From: Exobacillus caeni
GTDB lineage: Bacteria; Bacillota; Bacilli; Bacillales; Guptibacillaceae
Assembly: GCF_005747095.1 (NCBI RefSeq)
Contig: NZ_SWLG01000001.1
Coordinates: 186,001-250,000, forward strand
Direction of reading: 5' to 3'
DNA: 64,000 nucleotides
Shown here: one piece after another, positions 57,957 to 64,000 of the stretch
How positions within the stretch are numbered: position 1 is the stretch's first letter
How the letters are laid out: each line of letters opens with the position of its first letter
Made by a program: the position numbers and the translations under genes
The notes under the pieces: model-generated
What the model saw: only the letters and a program-made list of their open reading frames with translations
Told to the model about the DNA's origin: nothing
Databases searched by the model: none

Positions 57957-58145
57957 TTATTTATGTTTTTTCAGATAGTCATCGATCAGTTCTTCAAGCT
58001 TTTCTTCGTTTGGTTCATTTCCTGTATAATCAAAAGTAATTTCATCCACAAAATCTCCATTACAATAAATATGGAGAGCGCCTGTTCTATGGATCGTATC
58101 ATGTTCAATTTCAAAAATATAACCTTCCCGTTCTATTGCTCCCAT
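57957..58145 (-). CDS. Small YbxH-like protein (DUF5370), 62 aa
   Basis: MGAIEREGYIFEIEHDTIHR, GALHIYCNGDFVDEITFDYTG and an acidic C-terminal helix (EEKLEELIDDYLKKH). The pattern fits the small YbxH/DUF5370 proteins of Bacillus, of unknown role. AAGGAGGT lies 7 bases before the ATG. It lies between the membrane protein and the ppc terminator as a separate unit. Confidence 0.7.
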   Translation of the reverse strand: MGAIEREGYIFEIEHDTIHRTGALHIYCNGDFVDEITFDYTGNEPNEEKLEELIDDYLKKHK

Positions 58146-58230
58146 TTGCCAACCTCCTTTTTTAGTTACGATTCCCCGGAACGTATTTCTTTAATCCATA
58201 ATTGATCCTCTCTATACAGTCAAAGAAGGC

Positions 58231-58260
58231 AAAAAGGCACCCGTAAAAAGGCGCCTTTTC
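58231..58260 (-). terminator. Terminator after ppc
   Basis: On the minus strand AAAAGGCGCC and GGGTGCCTTTT form a stem 18 bases beyond the ppc stop, with TTTTT following. Confidence 0.65.
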
Positions 58261-58277
58261 CCACTTAAAGTCATTTA

Positions 58278-61034
58278 TCAACCAGTATTGCGAAGTCCTG
58301 CTGCAATGCCGTTGATGGTCAAAAGAATATCCTGGAGCAGTTCTTCGTCAGCTTCGTTTGATTGCCTGTAATTAGAAATCATCTCTACCTGCAGGAAGCT
58401 TAAAGGATCAACGTAAGGATTGCGAAGGCGGATCGATTCTTTTATGCTCAAAGAATTATCGAGCAGTTCTTCCTGTTCTGTGATTCTAAGGATAATGCTT
58501 TTTGTTGTTTCATATTCCTTCTCAATATTAGAAAAGATTCTTTTTGCTGTTTCTCGATCCTCGATCATGTTTGTATACTCTCTGGCGGTAGTCAAATCAG
58601 CTTTTGCAAGTGCCATTTGCAAGTTGTCCACTGTTGAACGGAAAAATGGCCACTTCTGGTACATCTCTTTCATTAGTTCCATATTTTGGTCGTCCCGTTC
58701 AGCGAATTCCTGTAATCCTGCGCCTGCTGCATACCATGCCGGCAATAGCTGACGGCTCTGGGTCCAGGCGAACACCCATGGAATAGCCCTTAGATCTTCG
58801 AACCTGTTGCTGCCCTTTCTGCTCATCGGCCTTGATCCGATGTTTAGCTTGCCAAGCTCAGGAAGCGGTGTTCCTTCTTTAAAGTATGATAAAAAGTCAG
58901 GATCCTGAAATACAAGGGATTGGTACTTAGAAAGAGATGTCTGTGAAATTTCTTCCATCGCGTTTTCCCATATTGTGTTTGATTCGTCTTTTGGATTGTT
59001 TAACTGAACAGCAGCTTGCAACAGGGTAGATGTTGCCTGTTCAAGACTTCTGTATGCAATATCATACAGCAAATAGCGTGATGAAAGGACTTCTCCCTGT
59101 TCTGTTATCTTGATTCCCGCTGTATAGGTTTCTTGAGGCTGGGACAGGATGCTTCTTCGCAATGGTCCGCCGCCTCTTCCAAGCGCACCGCCCCGGCCGT
59201 GGAAGAACTTTAGCTTTAATCCATAGTCATGTGCGACCCTTGTGATTTCCTGCTGGGCGCGATACAGTTTCCAATTTGCTGTAAGCGTCCCGCCATCCTT
59301 GCTTCCATCAGAATAGCCGAGCATGATCTCCTGGGAGTTGCCAAGCTTAGCAAGGTGTTCCCGGTAAGCTTTTGTATTGAATAGCTTTTTCATGATCTTC
59401 GGTCCGGCTTTTAAGTCGTCGATGGTTTCTAACAACGGTGCAACATGGAGGTTGCTCTCGATTGTTCCATCTGCATGCAAACGATAGATTCCCGCTTCTT
59501 TTGCAAGGACGAGAACTTCTAGCACGTCACTTGCCGATTGGGTCATACTGATCAAGTAAACAGAGATAGAACGAGGTCCAAACTCCTTATGTGCTTTTTT
59601 AATCATCTGGAAAACTTCAATGATTTTTTGTGTCGAAGCGGAATAATCTTCATACGTTGATAATACTGGACGCGGATCATTCAATACTTTTTCGAGAAGC
59701 GCTACTTTTTCTTCTTCATGAAGAGAAGCGTAGTCTGTGGTAAGGTTAACCCGTTTAAATAACTCGTGAATAGCAGCTTCGTGTTCCCCGCTGTGATTTC
59801 GAATATCAAGAGTGGCAAGGTGGAAACCGAATAATTCGACCTGGCGGATCAAATTTCTTAGATCGGATAAACGGTAACCCTCTGGATAATGGCTTTTTAA
59901 GCTATCGTGGATCAGCATAAGGTCTTTTAGAAAATCTTCAGCGGATTGATAGCCATCTGCACTGTTGCCAACTTCATTTAGCTTTTTAAGCATAATAGTA
60001 AGCTTGCAGCGGTAAACTTCATGGCTGACACGCCACTTTTGTTTGTCATCCAACAGTTCGATTTCCTTATTGATAGTATCTAATAATTCTTCTGTTACAT
60101 GGATTCGATTCGTAGAATGGCTCAGGCTTTTCATTAAGTTCCTGACGGATTCTTTGTATTTCTTTAACGCTTTTTTTCGCTGCTTCTCAAGCGTTTTCCA
60201 TGTAACTTCCGGAGTGACAAACGGGTTTCCGTCTCTGTCTCCGCCGATCCATGAACCAAACCTTAGAAAATTCGGTACCTGCCAATCTTCCTCAGGGTAA
60301 GCTTCAACTAGATTATCCTCTAATTCCTGATGGATATGCGGGAGCACTTCAAATAGTGTCTCGTCAAAATAAAAGAGGCCGTTCGAAACCTCATCCATTA
60401 CTGTCGGCTTTTTATCACGGAGTTCATCTGTTTGCCACAGCGTTAAGATTTCATTGTATAACGTTTCTTTCAGATTTTCCTTTTCTCTTCTGGTAAGAAA
60501 AGGATTGTCCATTTGCTCTAGCTTATCGGCGATCCGCTGATGAATTTCAAGTACCGTCCTGCGCATTGCCTCTGTTGGGTGTGCTGTTAAGATTAACTCA
60601 AGCGAAAGTGTATGGATATATTCATGTATATAAGAAGCTGGAACATCCTGCTCTTTTAAAAGCATAACAGCTTCGCTGATTGAGCCCGGCTGGGGCCTTT
60701 CACTTGAAGTTAACTGGTATTCCCTCCGTCTTCGAACACGGTGGTTTTGTTCAGCGATGTTTACCAGGTGGAAATAAATCGCAAAGGCGCGAATAACTTG
60801 TCGGCGAAGGGAGGGTTCAAGGGTTTTGATTGTGTTTTTTAGTTTCGTAAATGTTGAGGAATCAGGATGGATTCGCAAAGACTTTGTCATTTCCCTGATG
60901 TATTCAACCTGATCAAGTACTTCTTGGCCGCCATGATGGTATAGGACATCTCCAAGCAGGTTCCCAAGCATCTTGACATCTCTTCGCAGCATTGCGTGGT
61001 TTTCTTGTTGTGATGGTTCTTTTATTGTTGTCAT
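58278..61034 (-). CDS. ppc: Phosphoenolpyruvate carboxylase
   Basis: 918-aa biotin-free carboxylase that forms oxaloacetate from PEP and bicarbonate, replenishing the TCA cycle. Catalytic blocks: LTAHPTEAMRRTVLEIHQRI near residue 150, GSWIGGDRDGNPFVTPEVT, the phosphate loop GYSDGSKDGGTLTANWKLY, FFHGRGGALGRGGGP and the C-terminal RNTG that closes the active site. Length is normal. The ATG at 61034 follows AAAGG. It stands alone, with a long spacer upstream. Confidence 0.96.
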   Translation of the reverse strand: MTTIKEPSQQENHAMLRRDVKMLGNLLGDVLYHHGGQEVLDQVEYIREMTKSLRIHPDSSTFTKLKNTIKTLEPSLRRQVIRAFAIYFHLVNIAEQNHRVRRRREYQLTSSERPQPGSISEAVMLLKEQDVPASYIHEYIHTLSLELILTAHPTEAMRRTVLEIHQRIADKLEQMDNPFLTRREKENLKETLYNEILTLWQTDELRDKKPTVMDEVSNGLFYFDETLFEVLPHIHQELEDNLVEAYPEEDWQVPNFLRFGSWIGGDRDGNPFVTPEVTWKTLEKQRKKALKKYKESVRNLMKSLSHSTNRIHVTEELLDTINKEIELLDDKQKWRVSHEVYRCKLTIMLKKLNEVGNSADGYQSAEDFLKDLMLIHDSLKSHYPEGYRLSDLRNLIRQVELFGFHLATLDIRNHSGEHEAAIHELFKRVNLTTDYASLHEEEKVALLEKVLNDPRPVLSTYEDYSASTQKIIEVFQMIKKAHKEFGPRSISVYLISMTQSASDVLEVLVLAKEAGIYRLHADGTIESNLHVAPLLETIDDLKAGPKIMKKLFNTKAYREHLAKLGNSQEIMLGYSDGSKDGGTLTANWKLYRAQQEITRVAHDYGLKLKFFHGRGGALGRGGGPLRRSILSQPQETYTAGIKITEQGEVLSSRYLLYDIAYRSLEQATSTLLQAAVQLNNPKDESNTIWENAMEEISQTSLSKYQSLVFQDPDFLSYFKEGTPLPELGKLNIGSRPMSRKGSNRFEDLRAIPWVFAWTQSRQLLPAWYAAGAGLQEFAERDDQNMELMKEMYQKWPFFRSTVDNLQMALAKADLTTAREYTNMIEDRETAKRIFSNIEKEYETTKSIILRITEQEELLDNSLSIKESIRLRNPYVDPLSFLQVEMISNYRQSNEADEELLQDILLTINGIAAGLRNTG

Positions 61035-61387
61035 TGTCTCAACCTTTCTTAGAATTAATTTTTCTTATAAATATAATTTTTAGAAAAATCGGTATATTAC
61101 TATTAATAGCAGGGATTTATATGTTTGTCATCTTTTATGAGGCCAGTGGGGACAAGGGTTGCAGGCTATGAGCAGGAAGATATCAGCGATGGAAACGATT
61201 ACAAATTTTTTTTGAAAACGGTGAATCGTTGTTATGATTTTCACATCTTTGGCAACAGCAAAACACTATAATTAGGCTATGAAAAATTAACAAAAAGTGC
61301 TTAAGATCAATTTTCAGGGCTCTCTTTTCATCATTTTTGTTGTTCTATAAGCTTCACATTTGAGAGGAACTGCGAAGCAATTGCAAC

Positions 61388-61576
61388 ATTGATTTCCACT
61401 CCGGGCAGTTCGCTTTCCGCGCAACGCTTCAGCTTCTTCGTCAGCAAAAACCGCCTCCAGCCTGATCTTCAGCGATGCTCTTCCCGAAGGACAAGGAAGG
61501 CTTCGGCAGCGTTACATCGCACCAAGAAAATGTGAAAATATTTTCGAGGAGTCGACTGCCCTTTGCTCCAATCAAT
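61388..61576. repeat. Bacillus-type intergenic repeat, copy 1
   Basis: About 190 bases with imperfect inverted ends: ATTGATTTCCACTCC... and ...CTGCCCTTTGCTCCAATCAAT. Its ends resemble intergenic repeats widespread in Bacillaceae (recognised from memory). It lies in the 800-base spacer between ppc and the pflA fragment. The part 61035-61387 shows only A/T-rich sequence and no supported gene. Confidence 0.55.
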
Positions 61577-61615
61577 TGATGTTTTTCAAAGATGTTGAAC
61601 GTCAAAGTATAACTT

Positions 61616-61740
61616 AGCGGAGGAAATACACGTAGACTCCTGCGGGACAGCGAAGACGTTGAGACCCCGCAAGGAGCGTTTTGTGCGAGTGAGGAGGCTC
61701 AGCGCGAGCCCGCGGAAAGCGTAGTTTATTTCCGTAGCGG
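61616..61740. repeat. Bacillus-type intergenic repeat, copy 2 (different family)
   Basis: About 125 bases bounded by AGCGGAGGAAATACACGTAG and CGTAGTTTATTTCCGTAGCG, which are inverted. The interior carries GACTCCTGCGGGAC, GAGACCCCGCAAGGAGCG and GAGGAGGCTC blocks. Such units can fold into long hairpins; they are probably mobile or structural repeats, not genes. Confidence 0.6.
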
Positions 61741-61835
61741 CCATCCATCCGTTATGTCGCAGTTTACCTTTTTTGTGCAAAAACAACAATCTTTTCGAAA
61801 AGAGCCATTTTTAGAAACTAACTATGTGAAAGACA

Positions 61836-62108
61836 TTGGGATTTGCAAAGCTTGCAGAAGAAACAGGAGTCCCGCTGTGGGTCAGGCATGTTCTTGTACC
61901 GGGCTTTACTGACCGGGAAGAAGACTTGAAAAAGCTTGGGGAATTTATTAATAGCCTGCAAAATGTAGAAAAAGTAGAAATCCTTCCGTATCACAAAATG
62001 GGAGAGTACAAGTGGGAGGCACTGGGCATTCCGAACAAGCTCGTAAATACGAGGCCTCCTTCACAAAGGGAAATGGAAAGAGCTTATACAGCACTCAGAA
62101 AGTGTTAG
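61836..62108 (+). pseudogene. pflA: C-terminal fragment of pyruvate formate-lyase activating enzyme
   Basis: About 90 residues match the end of PflA: VPLWVRHVLVPGFTDREEDL, INSLQNVEKVEILPYHKMGE and YKWEALGIPNKLV. The normal protein is about 245 aa and needs the radical-SAM cysteine motif in its N-terminal half, which is absent. No pflB gene is adjacent. The remnant begins about 95 bases after the second repeat, so a deletion or rearrangement linked to these repeats may have removed the rest. The TTG at 61836 has no good ribosome site. Confidence 0.8.
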
Positions 62109-62128
62109 AAATACCGGATAAATAAAAC

Positions 62129-62163
62129 GGGGCTGACTCTTTGTTTTTGAGTCAGCCCCATTG
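62129..62163. terminator. Terminator after the pflA fragment
   Basis: GGGGCTGACTC pairs perfectly with GAGTCAGCCCC around a T-rich loop, followed by ATTGTCT; it may serve both strands. Confidence 0.75.
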
Positions 62164-62391
62164 TCTATAATAGTGGCGTTCTATTATTGATTTTAGTTGC
62201 TCCCTTGGAACCGCGGTAATATTACCATTTGTGTAACCTTTGGATTTTTCAAACAACGAAAGCCCTGCCTCTCTTTCATCCTTGCGGCTCCGAAGCCGCG
62301 CCAGTGCGAATGAGTCTATCGAAAAGCTTTTTAGGGCAATGCCAGAAATAATATTTCTGATGGTGTGAGAAAACACCAGAAACGGGAGCAC
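62152..62391 (-). CDS. Uncertain small ORF, 79 aa
   Basis: The C-terminal 45 residues have a gene-like composition (RKDEREAGLSLFEKSKGYTN and PREQLKSIIERHYYRQWG) and the frame ends at a terminator, but the N-terminal part is less convincing and I see no ribosome site before the ATG. It may be a fragment of a larger decayed gene or a short spore or regulatory protein. No family recognised. Confidence 0.3.
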   Translation of the reverse strand: MLPFLVFSHTIRNIISGIALKSFSIDSFALARLRSRKDEREAGLSLFEKSKGYTNGNITAVPREQLKSIIERHYYRQWG

Positions 62392-62488
62392 TTTTAGGTT
62401 TGATTTTGTAGGAAATCATTCACAAATTTAAATGATACACTATTTTTTTTGTTTTGTCAACTCTTGCAGGTGTCTATGGAGTTCAGCA

Positions 62489-63265
62489 TTATAGCTTGCT
62501 TTCTATAAAGGTGGAAAGCCTGTTGACAAGTTTCATTGTTCCAGAAGCGATATCGCTCTGGTCAATGGTCAATAATGCCAGTTTTTCACCCATGTCTATT
62601 GCTTCCTGGAACAAATCGACCAATCTTTTTCCGCGCCTGTCGATCTCAAGCATAAGATCCACTTTGTCTTTTCCAGGGAAAAAGATTACTTCCAATTCAT
62701 CTAGCTCTCCCCTGAACTCTCTGGTTGGAACAAACTCAAACTCCTGCACAAAAGGAAGCCGCTTCTTAATCTGACGGGGGGCTTTCTCGCATTCTGCTTT
62801 TCGCAATTCAAAGCCCAGTTTGTCAAGTGCATCGAGAATGGCTCGAGTTAACCGGTCGGGAACGATGTTTATTTCATCATAGTCAGTCGGGTCTACAGCT
62901 TTCTTTATATCCAGAGCAGTTTTCAGCCACACAGGGGTCTTTTTTGTCGTAATTGGTGTATCTGATGGAAGCGTAAATACAAACGGGAGGCGCTTTCTTT
63001 CATTCGCATTTACCTTCAGCGGTTCGGTTAGCTTAACTTTTTCGATAACAGTTTCTTCCCGAATCTTTTTATCATCGACTTCGCGCAGGTATTCGGTCAT
63101 TAAAAGTAAGTAGACGGAATCGATTTCCTGCGCTGTTTTGCCGCCTTGGATAACAACATGGCCATTCATTTCTTCTCCAGGATAGAAAAAATCCTTTTCC
63201 AGCTGTGTATCTACTCTGGCGGAACCTATCCCAACGCTTGCCAGCATGCGGTTCATTATTGTCAT
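62489..63265 (-). CDS. spo0M: Sporulation-control protein Spo0M
   Basis: 258-aa arrestin-fold protein: MLASVGIGSARVDTQLEKDF, FFYPGEEMNGHVVIQGGKTA, RLPFVFTLPSDTPITTKKTP, VWLKTALDIKKAVDPTDYDE and VFFPGKDKVDLMLEIDRRGK-like stretches (here EVIFFPGKDKVDLML). Length and order match B. subtilis Spo0M, which affects sporulation stage 0. AGGAGG lies 7 bases before the ATG at 63265. Supports an endospore-forming host. Confidence 0.9.
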   Translation of the reverse strand: MTIMNRMLASVGIGSARVDTQLEKDFFYPGEEMNGHVVIQGGKTAQEIDSVYLLLMTEYLREVDDKKIREETVIEKVKLTEPLKVNANERKRLPFVFTLPSDTPITTKKTPVWLKTALDIKKAVDPTDYDEINIVPDRLTRAILDALDKLGFELRKAECEKAPRQIKKRLPFVQEFEFVPTREFRGELDELEVIFFPGKDKVDLMLEIDRRGKRLVDLFQEAIDMGEKLALLTIDQSDIASGTMKLVNRLSTFIESKL

Positions 63266-63504
63266 CGTTCTTCCTCCTAGTATAGCGAATATTTCCTTTT
63301 CTTTATTTCTATTATAGAAATCATACTGCTTTCCTGCCTGGGAATTAGATAGTTAGCTTGAAAGGTAAATGGAAACTATTAATAACAAATTCTTTTTCGC
63401 TTTAAAGTTATGTGGTAAAGTATTAATGTTATAAAGATATTTATGATTGGTCGTTACTTTTGCACGGCGAATTGAATGCATAGATTAGTAAGGGAGAAAG
63501 CGAA

Positions 63505-64000
63505 ATGAATAAAGTAGCAGCCGATATGATTTTGCTGGTCATCACATTCGTCTGGGGAGCGACTTTTGTAGTTGTCCAACAGGCTATAGAAGATCTAAAG
63601 CCATTTGGGTTTAATGGGATTCGTTTTTTGATTGCGGTTCTGTTTCTTGTGTTATGGCTAAGTTTATTTAAAAGGCAGTTATGGAAAAAATTTAATATCC
63701 AGCTACTGAAAGACGGGATGCTGCTTGGTCTTTTTTTATTTGCAGGTTATGCTTTGCAAACGATCGGTTTGTTATATACCACTTCTTCAAAGGCGGGATT
63801 TATTACAGGTCTAAGTGTAGTTCTTGTACCTGTTTTCGCTTATTTTATAATGAAGACTAAACCTTCGCCTCAGGCAATTCTAGGGGTGGTGATGGCTGCT
63901 GTCGGGTTATTTCTTTTATCAGGCATGTCTTCCGTTATGATGAACAAAGGAGACTTATTCGTTTTGCTATGCGCCATGGGATTTGGTTTGCATATTGTTT
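63505..64000 (+). CDS. EamA/DMT-family transporter, 3' end outside window
   Basis: The frame opens at ATG 63505 (AGGGAGAAAG upstream) and runs to the window edge, 165 codons. The first EamA repeat is present: MILLVITFVWGATFVVVQQA, FGFNGIRFLIAVLFLVLWL, GLFLFAGYALQTIGLLYTTS and SKAGFITGLSVVLVPVFAYF give about five membrane segments. The family exports or imports amino acids and other metabolites. Substrate unknown. Confidence 0.85.
   Translation, partial: MNKVAADMILLVITFVWGATFVVVQQAIEDLKPFGFNGIRFLIAVLFLVLWLSLFKRQLWKKFNIQLLKDGMLLGLFLFAGYALQTIGLLYTTSSKAGFITGLSVVLVPVFAYFIMKTKPSPQAILGVVMAAVGLFLLSGMSSVMMNKGDLFVLLCAMGFGLHIV

Noticed and set aside
61388-61740. Insertion sequence between ppc and the pflA fragment
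   Set aside because: No transposase frame was found and the elements are short; treated as intergenic repeats.
1-64000. CRISPR array, tRNA or rRNA genes
   Set aside because: No regularly spaced repeats and no recognisable RNA gene sequences were seen.

Overview
The window looks like a low-GC Gram-positive, endospore-forming member of the Bacillaceae (Bacillus/Fictibacillus-like; genus is inference). The basis is strong AGGAGG ribosome sites, frequent TTG/GTG starts, and close homologues of Bacillus proteins (YfmR, YfmL, NsrR, Hmp, YrhK, YtxG/YtxH, Spo0M, a Spo0F-type regulator, DUF3905, YbxH). No rRNA, tRNA, CRISPR array or intact insertion sequence was seen.

Layout. 0-15 kb is ordinary chromosome: an ERF-type annealing protein cut by the left edge, the ABC-F protein YfmR, two kynurenine-pathway genes (kynU, kynA) without an adjacent formamidase, a SurA-like lipoprotein, TerC, small GNAT/YrhK/SIMPL proteins, the NsrR/Hmp nitric-oxide pair with two operator-like dyads, an acetamidase/formamidase and a BCCT transporter. 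15.3-39.3 kb is a 24-kb purine island made of two divergent operons. The left operon (minus strand) encodes a three-subunit xanthine dehydrogenase, its maturation proteins, an AzgA-type purine permease and an adenine deaminase. The right operon (plus strand, about 25.1-39.3 kb) starts with a structured leader and an NCS2 permease. It continues with a cyclic-amide hydrolase, an isochorismatase-type amidase, UbiX and UbiD, five shell-type proteins of a bacterial microcompartment (three BMC-H, one BMC-P, one fusion with a divergent BMC domain), a flavoprotein-like protein, a second adenine-deaminase-family enzyme, a cyclase-family hydrolase, a DUF1989 protein, an M20 hydrolase and an SsnA/TrzN-type deaminase. 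It ends at a clear terminator.

The right operon is the most interesting part. Its enzyme classes match, step for step, the hydrolytic xanthine route known biochemically from purine-fermenting clostridia: xanthine, 4-ureido-5-imidazolecarboxylate, 4-amino-5-imidazolecarboxylate, 4-aminoimidazole, 4-imidazolone, formiminoglycine, then glycine plus a C1 unit. No aldehyde dehydrogenase, alcohol dehydrogenase or phosphotransacylase is present, so this is not a classical aldehyde metabolosome. I infer a purine-degrading microcompartment in an organism that may live aerobically, possibly shielding oxygen-labile imidazole intermediates. The families and motifs are seen directly; the pathway assignment is inference.

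39.4-47 kb holds an ECF sigma factor with a candidate anti-sigma and two secreted proteins behind ECF-type promoters, a CPA2 antiporter, an M50-like membrane protein lacking the catalytic Glu, an MFS exporter, and a truncated haemoglobin and Ric/ScdA repair protein, each near an Fnr-type dyad. 47-64 kb has a redoxin, DUF418 protein, TrxR-like flavoenzyme, HD hydrolase, YtxG/YtxH pair, PAS histidine kinase, Spo0F-like regulator, AIM24 protein, the helicase YfmL, PEP carboxylase, an intergenic region with two Bacillus-type repeats next to a decayed pflA fragment, Spo0M and an EamA transporter cut by the right edge.
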